A stretch of 64,000 nt of DNA from JAABRB01 sp041617635 (GTDB lineage Bacteria > Pseudomonadota > Gammaproteobacteria > Burkholderiales > SG8-39): assembly GCA_041617635.1 (NCBI GenBank), contig JBFJOO010000007.1, forward strand, positions 1 to 64,000, in the 5' to 3' direction. Both the position numbers and the translations under genes were made by a program. Each line of letters opens with the position of its first letter. Within the stretch, counting starts at the first letter, position 1. Below are positions 37,124 to 46,599 of this stretch, piece by piece. The notes under the pieces are model-generated. The model made no database searches. It saw only the letters and a program-made list of their open reading frames with translations, and had not been told where the DNA came from.

Positions 37124-38233
37124 ATGAATCTAGTAAAGACAACACGCGAGGTGCTCCTCAAGCCATTGCAGGCGGTTTCCGGAATCATCGAGCGGCGACA
37201 CACGTTGCCGATTCTTTCCAACGTTCTGCTCCAGCGGGACGGCGAGCGAATGGCATTCGTCGCCACCGATATCGAGATCGAGATCACCGCAGCGGTGGGG
37301 TTGGAGACAGCTTCGGAAGCGAAGGGCGTGACGGTTGGGGCGCGCAAGCTTCTGGACATCCTGCGCGCCCTACCGGACGGCGCCGAGATTTCGCTGACGG
37401 CGGCGGACAAGCGGATGCAGGTGAAGAGCGGGAAGAGCCGCTTCAATTTGCAAACTCTTCCGCCCGAGGATTTTCCGCGCCTCGCGCCGCCCGAAGGCGA
37501 GAGCGTGCGGATCGAGTTGCCCCAGAAACTCCTCAAGGCGCTCTTTGCTCTGGTGCAGTACGCGATGGCTCAGCAGGACATCCGTTACTACCTGAATGGG
37601 CTCCTGATGCTGATCGACGCGGGTGAACTGCGGGTCGTCGCGACCGATGGTCACCGACTGGCCCTGGCCACGCATGCCGTGGCGTCGAAGGACATCGGAA
37701 GGCAGGAGGTGATTCTGCCTCGCAAGACGATTCTGGAACTCTCCCGACTGCTGGCGGACAACGACGACCCGGTTGCCATCGAATTGTCGGCCAACCAGGC
37801 TCGATTCACGTTCGGAGAGATCGTGCTGGTCTCGAAGCTGGTGGATGGCAAGTTTCCCGATTATCAGCGGGTCATTCCGGCCCAGCAGCCCAAGCACCTG
37901 CAGCTTGGCCGCGCCCCGCTCCAGCAGGCGCTGCAGCGCGCGTCCATTCTCACCAGCGACAAGTTCCGCGGTGTGCGCTGGGTTCTCACGTCGGGGAGCC
38001 TGAAGATCAGCTGCAGCAACACCGAGCAGGAAGAAGCGCAGGAGGAACTGGACGTGGGGTATTCGGGAGAGGCGCTCGACATCGGTTTCAATGTCAGCTA
38101 CTTGCTCGATGTGCTCAACAACCTCGACGTCGAGGAGATTGAATGCGCGCTGGGCGATGCCAATTCGAGCGCGCTCTTCACTTTGCCGGGGCGCAACGAT
38201 TTCAAGTACGTCGTCATGCCGATGCGGATCTGA
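37124..38233 (+). CDS. dnaN: DNA polymerase III beta subunit (sliding clamp)
   Basis: A 369-aa clamp with the three-domain layout and family length. It starts MNLVKTTREVLLKPLQAVSGIIERRHTLPILSNVLL and ends NDFKYVVMPMRI, the conserved C-terminal edge of the protein-binding pocket. It encircles DNA as a dimer and tethers polymerase III. It is 12 bp upstream of gyrB, the usual dnaA-dnaN-gyrB order. Confidence 0.97.
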   Translation: MNLVKTTREVLLKPLQAVSGIIERRHTLPILSNVLLQRDGERMAFVATDIEIEITAAVGLETASEAKGVTVGARKLLDILRALPDGAEISLTAADKRMQVKSGKSRFNLQTLPPEDFPRLAPPEGESVRIELPQKLLKALFALVQYAMAQQDIRYYLNGLLMLIDAGELRVVATDGHRLALATHAVASKDIGRQEVILPRKTILELSRLLADNDDPVAIELSANQARFTFGEIVLVSKLVDGKFPDYQRVIPAQQPKHLQLGRAPLQQALQRASILTSDKFRGVRWVLTSGSLKISCSNTEQEEAQEELDVGYSGEALDIGFNVSYLLDVLNNLDVEEIECALGDANSSALFTLPGRNDFKYVVMPMRI

Positions 38234-38245
38234 GGTCGACCGGAA

Positions 38246-40660
38246 ATGAGCGAAGAGAACCCCGCCGCAAACGGCACCGACTACGATTCCTCGAGCATCA
38301 AGGTGCTCAAGGGCCTGGACGCCGTGCGCAAGCGGCCGGGGATGTACATCGGAGATACGTCCGACGGCACCGGCCTGCATCACATGGTTTTCGAGGTGGT
38401 CGACAATGCGGTGGACGAGGCCCTCGCGAACTACTGTGACGAGATCATCGTCACGATCCACACGGATAATTCGATCAGCGTGATCGATAACGGGCGCGGC
38501 ATTCCGACCGAAGTCCATCCGGACGACGAGGCCGGCCGATCGACCGCCGAGATCGTCATGACCGAGCTGCATGCGGGTGGGAAGTTCGACAACAACGCAT
38601 ACAAGGTGGCGGGCGGCTTGCACGGTGTCGGCGTCTCGGTGGTCAACGCGCTCTCGGAGTGGTTGCGGCTGATCGTGCGGCGCAATGGCAAAGTCAATGT
38701 GCTGGAGTTTCGGCGGGGAAACCTGATCGAGCCATTGAAGGTCACGGGGCCGACCGAGAAGCGCGGGACCGAAGTCCATTTCCTCGCATCCGGGGAGACC
38801 TTCGGGAAAGTCGAGTATCACTACGAGATCCTGGCGAAGCGGTTGCGCGAGCTTTCCTTTCTGAACAACGGCGTGCGGGTGAGGCTAGTGGATCAGCGGG
38901 ATGGCCGCGAGGAGGATTTCGCGTTTGCCGGGGGCGTGAAGGGCTTCGTCGAGTATCTGAATCGCACCAAGTCGGTCCTGCACCCGAGCATTTTCCATGC
39001 TACCGGAACGAAGGACGGAATTACGGTCGAGGTCGCCATGCAGTGGAACGACTCCTACCAGGAGTCGGTGCTTTGCTTCACCAACAACATTCCGCAGCGT
39101 GACGGCGGCACCCACCTGACCGGGCTCCGCGCGGCGATGACGCGCACGCTTAACCAATACATCGAGCAGCACGAGATCGCGAAGCGGGCGCGGGTCGAGA
39201 CTACCGGCGACGACATGCGCGAAGGGCTCGCCTGCGTGCTTTCGGTCAAGGTCCCCGAGCCGAAATTCTCGTCTCAGACCAAGGACAAGCTGGTGTCCTC
39301 CGAAGTCCAGCTGGTCGTGAGCGAGATCGTCGGGCAGAAGCTCACCGAGTTTCTGCTCGAGAAGCCGGCGGACGCGCGAACGATCACCGGCAAGATCGTC
39401 GATGCGGCGCGGGCGCGCGAGGCGGCTCGCAAGGCGCGCGAGCTGACTCGCCGCAAGGGCGTGCTGGACTCGTTCGGTCTCTCCGCAAAGCTTGCGGACT
39501 GCCAGGAGAAAGATCCGACCCTTTCGGAGCTCTACCTGGTGGAGGGCGACTCTGCGGGCGGTTCGGCCAAGCAGGGCCGGGATCGCAAGTTCCAGGCGAT
39601 CCTGCCGCTCAAGGGAAAGATCCTGAACGTCGAGCGAGCGCGCTTCGACAAGCTGCTTTCCTCCGCGGAGATCGCCACCCTCATCCAGACGCTCGGCACG
39701 AGCATCGGGAAGGACGAGTTCAACGTCGAGAAGCTGCGCTACCACCGCATCATCATCATGACGGATGCGGACGTGGACGGCGCGCACATACGCACCCTGC
39801 TCCTCACGTTCTTCTATCGCCAAATGCCCGAGCTCGTGGAGCGCGGGCATGTGTACATTGCGCAGCCGCCGCTCTACAAGATGAAGCTCGGCAAGGAGGA
39901 GCGCTATCTCAAGGACGATCACGAGCGAGAGCACTTCATGCTCACGCAAGCACTGCAGGGCGCCATCCTCTATCCGAGCGAAGGCGCGGCTCCGATCCAG
40001 GACGAGGCGCTGGAACGTATCGCGCGCGCCTACCTGCTCGCAGAAGCCGTGATTCAGAGGCTTTCCCGCATCATCGACGAGCGTGCTCTGCACGCTCTGC
40101 TTGCAGGGCTTGAGCTCGACATGTCCGACGGAGACCACGCCCGGGCAAGCGCTGGCGCGCTACGCGCCGCGCTGGGCAACGGCGAGACGCGGGTCCAGGA
40201 GCGGTACCTGGAGAAGCACGAGCGCTGGCAGCTTGTCATTGAGCACATCCACCACGGCAACGTGAAAACGAGTGTAATCGACGACGACTTCCTGAAGTCC
40301 GGTGACTGCGATCAGATTCGTGACACTGCGCAGATCCTGCAGGGACTGATCGGCACGGGAGCAAATGTCGTCCGCGGCGAGCGCCAGCATGCCGTGAGCA
40401 ACTTCGGCGACGCGATCCGCTGGTTACTGCAGGAGGTGGAGGAGAAGGCCACCGTGCAGCGATACAAGGGGCTTGGGGAGATGAACCCGGAGCAGCTCTG
40501 GGAAACGACGATGGACCCGGAGTCACGGCGACTGCTGAAGGTTCAGATCGAGGATGGCATTGCGGCCGACGAGATCTTCACGAAGTTGATGGGCGACGAG
40601 GTCGAGCCGCGTCGTGAGTTCATCGAGCGCAACGCCCTCGTTGCGCGCCTGGACGTCTAG
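38246..40660 (+). CDS. gyrB: DNA gyrase subunit B
   Basis: An 804-aa ATPase subunit of gyrase. The GHKL ATP site includes EVVDNAVDEALANYCDEI, the G-rich lid GGKFDNNAYKVAGGLHGVGVSVVNAL, and the TOPRIM domain has YLVEGDSAGGSAKQGRDRKFQAILPLKGKILNVE followed by the DxD metal site MTDADVDGAHIRTLL. The ~170-residue insert in the C-terminal part typical of Gram-negative GyrB is present, so no intein is involved. It ends 18 bp from the convergent methyltransferase-like gene. Confidence 0.97.
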   Translation: MSEENPAANGTDYDSSSIKVLKGLDAVRKRPGMYIGDTSDGTGLHHMVFEVVDNAVDEALANYCDEIIVTIHTDNSISVIDNGRGIPTEVHPDDEAGRSTAEIVMTELHAGGKFDNNAYKVAGGLHGVGVSVVNALSEWLRLIVRRNGKVNVLEFRRGNLIEPLKVTGPTEKRGTEVHFLASGETFGKVEYHYEILAKRLRELSFLNNGVRVRLVDQRDGREEDFAFAGGVKGFVEYLNRTKSVLHPSIFHATGTKDGITVEVAMQWNDSYQESVLCFTNNIPQRDGGTHLTGLRAAMTRTLNQYIEQHEIAKRARVETTGDDMREGLACVLSVKVPEPKFSSQTKDKLVSSEVQLVVSEIVGQKLTEFLLEKPADARTITGKIVDAARAREAARKARELTRRKGVLDSFGLSAKLADCQEKDPTLSELYLVEGDSAGGSAKQGRDRKFQAILPLKGKILNVERARFDKLLSSAEIATLIQTLGTSIGKDEFNVEKLRYHRIIIMTDADVDGAHIRTLLLTFFYRQMPELVERGHVYIAQPPLYKMKLGKEERYLKDDHEREHFMLTQALQGAILYPSEGAAPIQDEALERIARAYLLAEAVIQRLSRIIDERALHALLAGLELDMSDGDHARASAGALRAALGNGETRVQERYLEKHERWQLVIEHIHHGNVKTSVIDDDFLKSGDCDQIRDTAQILQGLIGTGANVVRGERQHAVSNFGDAIRWLLQEVEEKATVQRYKGLGEMNPEQLWETTMDPESRRLLKVQIEDGIAADEIFTKLMGDEVEPRREFIERNALVARLDV

Positions 40661-40678
40661 GAACCTGAACCGCGCCGG

Positions 40679-41251
40679 TCAGCGGGCGAAAAAGGCGAAA
40701 TAGCCGGCCAGCGCGTAAAAGACGGCCACTTGCGCCAGGTTGCGCAAACCGTGGTTGCGCAGAAATGTGCTCCAATCGAAGAACGCTATCTGCCCCCCGG
40801 CGTGGGGAGTGATGCGCGGGAGGAACCGCGGCACTGCGGCGCAGTAGCGCGCATAATCGTCCCCGAAAGTCGGCGCGAGGAGCGCTTCCTCGCGACGCAC
40901 GCGGTTGACCATGTAGAAGTAATACAGGATTGTGAATGCCGCGAGCAGCCAGCCATTCCCCAGCAGCATCAGCATGCCGAGCAGTAGGAAGTAGCGGCCC
41001 AGATACATTGGGTTTCGCACCAGCGCGTAGGGGCCGTTCGCCGCGAGCACCTGATTCTTCTGCAAGCTGGCGAAGCACCAGAGCTGGATCGCTTCCCCGA
41101 CGAGCGACACCGTGAGCGCGGGCACAAACCACTCGCGGTTCGCATACCAGATCAGGGCGAAGCCCAACGCGACGAACAACGGCACGCGCAAGCGCACCAG
41201 CGTCCGACGCAGTGCGGGGTGATTGAACAGTCCGTGAACGCCGGTCGCCAT
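40679..41251 (-). CDS. ICMT/phospholipid-methyltransferase-like membrane protein
   Basis: A 190-aa integral membrane protein with four to five helices. The signature GPYALVRNPMYLGRYFLLLGM around residues 73-93 and the later YYFYMVNRVRREEALLAPTFGDDYARYCAAVPRF (E-E-x-L-x-x-x-F-G-x-x-Y) match the isoprenylcysteine carboxyl methyltransferase / NnrU-like family, which binds SAM at the membrane. The substrate in bacteria is usually unknown. It is 8 bp from the kinase-like gene on the same strand and likely co-transcribed with it. Confidence 0.78.
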   Translation of the reverse strand: MATGVHGLFNHPALRRTLVRLRVPLFVALGFALIWYANREWFVPALTVSLVGEAIQLWCFASLQKNQVLAANGPYALVRNPMYLGRYFLLLGMLMLLGNGWLLAAFTILYYFYMVNRVRREEALLAPTFGDDYARYCAAVPRFLPRITPHAGGQIAFFDWSTFLRNHGLRNLAQVAVFYALAGYFAFFAR

Positions 41252-41259
41252 CGACGGGT

Positions 41260-41964
41260 CTACGTATCCCCGGGGGGATTGTTCTTGTGGTGGTGCGGCT
41301 TCAGCCCGAAATATCCCTTCAACACCCAGAGCCTGCGCCAGCGATTGGCGCGACCCAGAAATGCCAGCCGCTCCGCGCCGAGCGAATCCGGGTGGCGATG
41401 CGACCAGTGCTTGTAGACGCCGGCGAGGTCCGCGTTCTCGAGGATCCTCTTTAGGAAGCCTGGCAATCCGTCCAGCTTGATGTGCGATTGGAAGTCAATG
41501 AGGAGCGGCTCGTCGGCGTCGCTGACCAGGATGTTGCCGCCATAGCGCAGGTCGAGGTGCGCGATGTTCCGGCGGTGCATGGCGAGGACTGCGGCCTCAA
41601 GCGCGCGGAAGAAGTCGGGTGTCGCGCGATCCGGCCCGGCATCGGCCATTTCGATGCCCGGGACGAAGCGGTAGGCAAGCGCATAGGCGTCGATGCGGAA
41701 TGCGCCGGAGGGCACGCCGGCCAGATCGCGCAGGCGCTCGAGCGCCGATACTTCGCGACTCACCATCAGCCTGCCGAGCGTTTCCCGATACGGCAGCGGG
41801 CAGTCGCGGAAATCCTTGACGACCCATTGCGCGTCTGCCTGTTCGTGCACGAACACGGTCGCATTCGCCCACCGGCCCTTGTTGAGGATACGCGGGACGT
41901 TGCGCCCGAAATCTGCGCGTGTGAAGGGCTGATCGATTCTGGGAGCGTGTGGGTCGGCGCTCAT
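41260..41964 (-). CDS. Small protein-kinase-like / Kdo-kinase-like phosphotransferase
   Basis: A 234-aa protein with a reduced kinase fold. An N-terminal lobe contains VVKDFRDCPLPYRETLGRL with the candidate ATP-binding Lys; the catalytic loop is NIAHLDLRYGGNILV (HxD...N) and the metal Asp is LLIDFQSHIK. No glycine-rich loop is obvious, and the protein ends soon after the C-lobe core. This resembles lipopolysaccharide-core (Kdo/heptose) or RIO-type kinases. Whether it phosphorylates a lipid, a sugar or a protein is not known. It is transcribed with the downstream membrane methyltransferase-like gene. Confidence 0.7.
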   Translation of the reverse strand: MSADPHAPRIDQPFTRADFGRNVPRILNKGRWANATVFVHEQADAQWVVKDFRDCPLPYRETLGRLMVSREVSALERLRDLAGVPSGAFRIDAYALAYRFVPGIEMADAGPDRATPDFFRALEAAVLAMHRRNIAHLDLRYGGNILVSDADEPLLIDFQSHIKLDGLPGFLKRILENADLAGVYKHWSHRHPDSLGAERLAFLGRANRWRRLWVLKGYFGLKPHHHKNNPPGDT

Positions 41965-41985
41965 CCGGCTGGGGCCAGGCGGAAC

Positions 41986-44703
41986 TCAGCTCCGCTTGAC
42001 TGCCGTCTTGCGCTTTCGAGACGGCTTTTTCGGCGGGGGTTTGGCCACGCCAGCAGGTTGCTTGCGGGCCACAGATCGCTTCCGCGTCTTGGCCGGCGCT
42101 TTCCGGGGCGTTGCGCCGGGGGAAGCTGCCTTGGCCGCGCGCGCGGGCTTTGCGGCCCGGACCGGGGACTCGGACGCGGCCGATGCCTGCTGCTCCGGCT
42201 TCGGAATCGGCGTCTTGCGCGCGCGCGGCGCGAACTCGAAGCCGATCCTGCCGTCCGGCTGCCGCGCGAGGAAGGCGGAGAACGGGCGGCCCTTCTTCGA
42301 GATAAATCGATGCAACAGGTCGGTCTTGCCGGTTGCCAGCAGCTTCTTGACCTGCTCGGGCTCGATGGGCCGCTGCAGAATGATCTTTCCAGTGCGGAAA
42401 TCGCAGCTGCGGTCGGGTCCAACCGACTTCTCGCAGATGTACGCGAGATCATGATCGTACACCCGCGACGCGCACTTCGGACACGCACCGAGCGGCGTTC
42501 GATTCGAGAAGTCGACGGGTTGCGCGTCGCGCTCGTCGTTCGAACCCTGTCCGAAATCGAGCTCGGTCGTGAAGTCATCCTTCAGCTTGAGCATCGCGGC
42601 GAAGCGCTTGCCCATCCGGCTGCGAAAACCCTGCAGCGGACCGATCGACCGCGCCTTGATAAGCGCTTCCGCCTCCTCGGCTTCGATGCGCCGTCCGGCG
42701 ATCACCTTCCACATGGCGAAATCGCATTCGGTGCACGCGAATTTCTTGTAGTTCTCGATCACCTTCGCACCGCACTTCGGGCACTTCGTCTTGAGGGTCG
42801 AGATCGGCTCATCGAGCTTGCCTGCCCGCTTGATTCGGGCCACGAGGTCGCGGGCGGTGTCCACGATGTGTTCCATGAACTCCGCGCGCCGCAGCTTGCC
42901 CTGCTCCATCTGCTTGAGCTTGAACTCCCACGTTCCGGTCAGCTCGGGCGAGGAGATCTCCTCGATTCCGAACTTGTTGAGCGCGAACATCAGATCGAAC
43001 GCTTTGGCAGTGGGATGAAGGTCACGCCCCTCGCGGACTACATACTCCTCGTAGATCAGCCCTTCGATGATCGCCGACCGGGTCGCCGGCGTACCGAGTC
43101 CCTTCTCGCGCATCGCCTCGCGGAGCTCGTCGTCCTCCACGAGCTTCCCGGCCCCTTCCATGGCGCTGAGCAACGTCGCCTCGGTGTAGCGCGCCGGCGG
43201 CTTGGTCTGGTTCGCCTGCACCTCGACGGCAAGCGTGTCGACCTTGCCGCCCGCCACCGGCGCAAGCGTCGGCGTGTCGGCCGAGTCTGCATCGCGGCCA
43301 TACACGGCAAGCCAACCGGAATTCACCATCACCCGGCCTTCGCTCTTGAACGGTTCCTCCGCGACGCGGGTAATGCGGGTCGTGACGAGGTATTCGGCCG
43401 GTGGAAAGAACACCGCCAGAAAACGCTTGGTCACCATGTCATAGAGCTTCGCCTCGGCCTCGCTGAGATGCTTGGGCGCCAGCAACGTCGGAATGATCGC
43501 GAAGTGGTCCGACACCTTCTCGTTGTTGAATACGCGCTTGTTGGGCCGCAACCAGCCCTCCTTCAGCACACGCTCGGCGTGCGGCGCATAGGCGGCGACC
43601 AACGCGGACTCTCCGGTGCGGGCGCCCTTCTTCCCTTTCCCGCCGCTCAGCATCTCCAGGGTCGACTTGACAGTGGCCAAGTAATCCTCGGGCAGCGCGC
43701 GGGAATCCGTTCGCGGATAGGTCAGCACCTTGTGCTTCTCGTAGAGCGCCTGCGCGATCGAGAGCGTGCCCTTTGCAGAGAAGCCGAATCGGGAGTTCGC
43801 CTCACGCTGGAGGCTGGTGAGGTCATAAAGGAGGGGCGAAACCTGGGTCGTCGGCTTCGACTCCTCGGTGACGATGCCCGGCTTGCCGAGACATTTCGCG
43901 CGAATCGCCGCGGCGCGCGCCGCCTCCCAAAGCCGCTCCGGCCTGAGGTCGGGATCCTCGGCCTTCTTATCCTTCTCGAAGACCTCATCGAACCAGCGCC
44001 CGCGGTATTCACCGCCCTTGCCGCCGAACGTCCCCTCGACTTCCCAATAGTCGCGCGCGACGAAGCTCTTGATGCGCTGCTCGCGCTCGACCAGTATCGC
44101 GAGCGTCGGGGTCTGGACGCGCCCGACGGTGGTCTTGTAGAAGCCCCCGTCCTTCGAATTGAAGGCGGTCATCGCCCGCGTGCCGTTGATGCCAACGAGC
44201 CAGTCGGATTCCGAGCGGCTCTTCGCGGCGTCCGCGAGTGGCCGCATCGCCGCGTCCGAGCGCAGGCTTTCGAAGCCCTCGCGAATCGCACCCGGCGTCA
44301 TCGACTGTAGCCACAAGCGCTCGATCGGTTTCTTCACGCCGGCATGGTCAACGATATACCGGAAGATGAGCTCACCTTCGCGGCCGGCGTCGCACGCATT
44401 GATCAGCCCGGTGACGTCCTTGCGCTTGATGAGCCGCGTGAGCACCTTGAGGCGGTCTTCAGTCCGCTCGATCGGTCTGAGATCGAAGTGCGGCGGCAGC
44501 ACCGGAAGATTCTGGAGCGACCACTTGCCGCGCTTCACCTCGTATTTTTCCGGAGCGGCGATTTCCACCAAGTGGCCGATCGCAGACGACAGGACGTACT
44601 TGCTGCTCTCGAAATAGTCGCCGTGCCGCGTGAACCCGCCCAACGCGCGCGCGATGTCGTTGGCGACGGAGGGCTTCTCGGCGATGATGAGCTTCAGTGC
44701 CAT
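41986..44703 (-). CDS. topB: DNA topoisomerase III
   Basis: A 905-aa type IA topoisomerase. The N-terminal TOPRIM domain opens LKLIIAEKPSVANDIARALGG, with INACDAGREGELIFRYI as the acidic metal site. The active-site Tyr is in VLTYPRTDSRALPEDYL. Two zinc-ribbon modules follow (CPKCGAKVI...CTEC and CPKCASRVYD...CEKS), then a disordered Lys/Ala/Pro-rich tail of about 70 residues. It belongs to the TopB rather than TopA branch, although it occupies the smg-dprA neighbourhood where topA often sits. The basic tail probably binds DNA. Confidence 0.9.
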   Translation of the reverse strand: MALKLIIAEKPSVANDIARALGGFTRHGDYFESSKYVLSSAIGHLVEIAAPEKYEVKRGKWSLQNLPVLPPHFDLRPIERTEDRLKVLTRLIKRKDVTGLINACDAGREGELIFRYIVDHAGVKKPIERLWLQSMTPGAIREGFESLRSDAAMRPLADAAKSRSESDWLVGINGTRAMTAFNSKDGGFYKTTVGRVQTPTLAILVEREQRIKSFVARDYWEVEGTFGGKGGEYRGRWFDEVFEKDKKAEDPDLRPERLWEAARAAAIRAKCLGKPGIVTEESKPTTQVSPLLYDLTSLQREANSRFGFSAKGTLSIAQALYEKHKVLTYPRTDSRALPEDYLATVKSTLEMLSGGKGKKGARTGESALVAAYAPHAERVLKEGWLRPNKRVFNNEKVSDHFAIIPTLLAPKHLSEAEAKLYDMVTKRFLAVFFPPAEYLVTTRITRVAEEPFKSEGRVMVNSGWLAVYGRDADSADTPTLAPVAGGKVDTLAVEVQANQTKPPARYTEATLLSAMEGAGKLVEDDELREAMREKGLGTPATRSAIIEGLIYEEYVVREGRDLHPTAKAFDLMFALNKFGIEEISSPELTGTWEFKLKQMEQGKLRRAEFMEHIVDTARDLVARIKRAGKLDEPISTLKTKCPKCGAKVIENYKKFACTECDFAMWKVIAGRRIEAEEAEALIKARSIGPLQGFRSRMGKRFAAMLKLKDDFTTELDFGQGSNDERDAQPVDFSNRTPLGACPKCASRVYDHDLAYICEKSVGPDRSCDFRTGKIILQRPIEPEQVKKLLATGKTDLLHRFISKKGRPFSAFLARQPDGRIGFEFAPRARKTPIPKPEQQASAASESPVRAAKPARAAKAASPGATPRKAPAKTRKRSVARKQPAGVAKPPPKKPSRKRKTAVKRS

Positions 44704-45024
44704 ATCGGTTATCGCGCGTGCTCGTAAGCCGCATCGCGCGCGATGTCATCGACGACGCAGGGTCGCTCCGCAGTAAAGGGTTTCTCGATCATCGGGGACG
44801 GGATGTTAACGTGCGCGCTTTCTGAAAGCGACACCGGCGACGGCCGGCGATGCAAGTGTGGATGCGGCAAGGCCTTTCCCTTTGAGCACGCGTCGGCCGC
44901 GCGGTCTCTCGAAGGCGGCGTGCATGGCCGGGAACCGAGCAGGCTGCCCCGGGGCGCGAAAGGCGGCAATGATAAGGAGTCGCGGCGGGCGAAGCAAGGC
45001 GCCCCGGACGCGAGTGCACCCGAC
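44704..45024. other. Non-coding gap upstream of the topoisomerase gene
   Basis: A 321-bp stretch between smg and topB. It contains a short hairpin (CGCTTT-CTG-AAAGCG, 44816-44830) without a T-run and a 27-codon open frame (44709-44792, minus strand) ending 5 bp before the topB ATG. That frame shows no family resemblance and no ribosome-binding site. The topB promoter must be here, but no strong hexamer pair was seen. Confidence 0.35.
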
Positions 45025-45483
45025 TCAGTGAATATGCTGGGGACCGCCGCTGGGAAGCAGCTCTTCGAGCATCAGGGTGTCCACGTCACCCCGGCGTGTC
45101 CAGAGGACCATCAGCACGACCACCTTGAGCTTCTCGAGCTCAACGATGTCGTCCTCGACAGCCATCGCCTTGTCAACGATCAGCTCGCGCAGACCGGGCG
45201 AGAGGACGCGCGCGCTTTCCAGAAAAATCAGGAATCCGCGGCTTTCCGCGCTCAGCTTTGCGAGCTCGGCGTGCGTGAAAGCGCGGAAGGTTCCGGGGGC
45301 ATCGATGTGCTCGTAAGCAGCGCCCTCTCCCGGGCCGACCAGGCCGTTCAGCCAGTCAAGCGCCTCGGTGATCTCGTCGTTCTCGAATCCGGCCGCGGTC
45401 AGCTTGCGGGCAAGCGAATCCTGGTCGGGATAGTTCTCGGACTGGTAATAGTTCTCGAACAGGTAGACGAGCACTTCGAACAT
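45025..45483 (-). CDS. smg: Smg family protein (DUF494)
   Basis: A 152-aa acidic protein that begins MFEVLVYLFENYYQSENYPDQDSLARKLTAAGFENDEI, the family signature. It lies directly downstream of dprA (16 bp), the arrangement that gave the family its name. Its biochemical function is unknown. Co-transcription with dprA is likely. Confidence 0.93.
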   Translation of the reverse strand: MFEVLVYLFENYYQSENYPDQDSLARKLTAAGFENDEITEALDWLNGLVGPGEGAAYEHIDAPGTFRAFTHAELAKLSAESRGFLIFLESARVLSPGLRELIVDKAMAVEDDIVELEKLKVVVLMVLWTRRGDVDTLMLEELLPSGGPQHIH

Positions 45484-45499
45484 CGTGTTGCGTCACTCC

Positions 45500-46576
45500 T
45501 TACGAGACGCGTTGGTATGCGCCGCCGGGCAGGCTCATCACCTGCCCATCGAGCTCCAGCTGCAACAGGATCGCTGATACCTTGTCGGGCGTCAAGCCGC
45601 TGCGCTCGCAGAGGGTGTCAACATTGCACGGGTCGTATCCCATGTATTCGAGCAGTGGGACATCTGTCACACTGGGCTTCGCAGGCGTTGCGTCGTGAGC
45701 GGCGATGGCGCCGAACTCGCTCAGCACATCGTCCGCGCTCTCGACAAGCTTTGCGCCCTGCTTGATGAGCGCGTGACAGCCTTTGGCGAGCGGGGAATGT
45801 ATCGAGCCGGGTACCGCGTACACGTCGCGCCCCTGATCCGCGGCCATGCGTGCGGTGATGAGCGATCCGCTCGATATCGCGGCCTCGACGACCAGCACTC
45901 CCCGCGCAAGGCCGCTGATGATCCGGTTTCGGCGCGGAAAATTCTCGCGGGCAGGCGGCGCGCCGATGGGGAACTCGGTCACGATCACCCCGAGCGTGGC
46001 AATTTCCTCGGCGAGCTGCGCATTGCGCGGCGGGTAATCCACGTCGATTCCGGTCCCGAGCACCGCGATCGTGCTGCTGCGACCGGCCAGCGCACCGCGG
46101 TGTGCCGCCGCATCGATGCCGAGCGCGAGCCCGCTCACGATCGGCAAGCCCGCAGCGCTGAAATGCCTGGCGAGGCTTTCCGCGTTTGCGAGGCCCTGAG
46201 GCGTGGCGTTCCGGCTACCGACGATCGCGAGACTTCGCTTCGGGAGCAACGCTGCGTTTCCGCGCACGTAGAGTAGCGGCGGTGGATCCGGGATCTCGAG
46301 GAGTTGCGGCGGGTAGGTGGAATCGGCAAGCGTGATGATGCTGTGACCTGGCTGCGCCACCCAGTCGAACGTGCGCTCGAGCAGATCCCGGTCCGGAATT
46401 TCGAGAATGCGGTCCGCGAGGTCCTCGCCGACTTGTGCGGCAAGCGCGCGTCGCCCGGCGGAGAGCACATGTTGCGGCAGGCCATGCGCCGCGAGGAGCT
46501 TGCGGAGTCCCTGGCCGCCGAGCCCAGGGACGAGCGTGAGCCGTATCCAGGCGGCGAGATCGCTGTCGCGCTCCAC
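45500..46576 (-). CDS. dprA: DNA-processing protein DprA (Smf)
   Basis: A 358-aa recombination mediator that binds incoming single-stranded DNA and loads RecA during natural transformation. The Rossmann-like core has LAIVGSRNATPQGLANAESLARHFSAAGLPIVSGLALGIDAAAHRGAL, then FPRRNRIISGLARGVLVVEAAISSGSLITARMA, the DprA signature. A C-terminal winged-helix domain (TDVPLLEYMGYDPCNVDTLCERSGL) is present. GTG start. It follows the LysM gene by 23 bp. Confidence 0.95.
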   Translation of the reverse strand: MERDSDLAAWIRLTLVPGLGGQGLRKLLAAHGLPQHVLSAGRRALAAQVGEDLADRILEIPDRDLLERTFDWVAQPGHSIITLADSTYPPQLLEIPDPPPLLYVRGNAALLPKRSLAIVGSRNATPQGLANAESLARHFSAAGLPIVSGLALGIDAAAHRGALAGRSSTIAVLGTGIDVDYPPRNAQLAEEIATLGVIVTEFPIGAPPARENFPRRNRIISGLARGVLVVEAAISSGSLITARMAADQGRDVYAVPGSIHSPLAKGCHALIKQGAKLVESADDVLSEFGAIAAHDATPAKPSVTDVPLLEYMGYDPCNVDTLCERSGLTPDKVSAILLQLELDGQVMSLPGGAYQRVS

Positions 46577-46599
46577 TGCCGCCCGGTCGGCGCTGGAAA

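Noticed and set aside
38246..40660. Intein or insertion in gyrB
   Set aside because: The 804-aa length equals normal Gram-negative GyrB and no splicing motifs occur.
41482..44310. 942-codon open frame on the plus strand opposite topB
   Set aside because: It is the antisense shadow of the topoisomerase gene: its composition is Arg/Gly/Ala-biased without any domain, and the opposite frame has complete type IA motifs.
44709..44792. 27-codon leader frame just before topB
   Set aside because: No ribosome-binding site, no family resemblance, and such short frames are expected by chance at this GC content.
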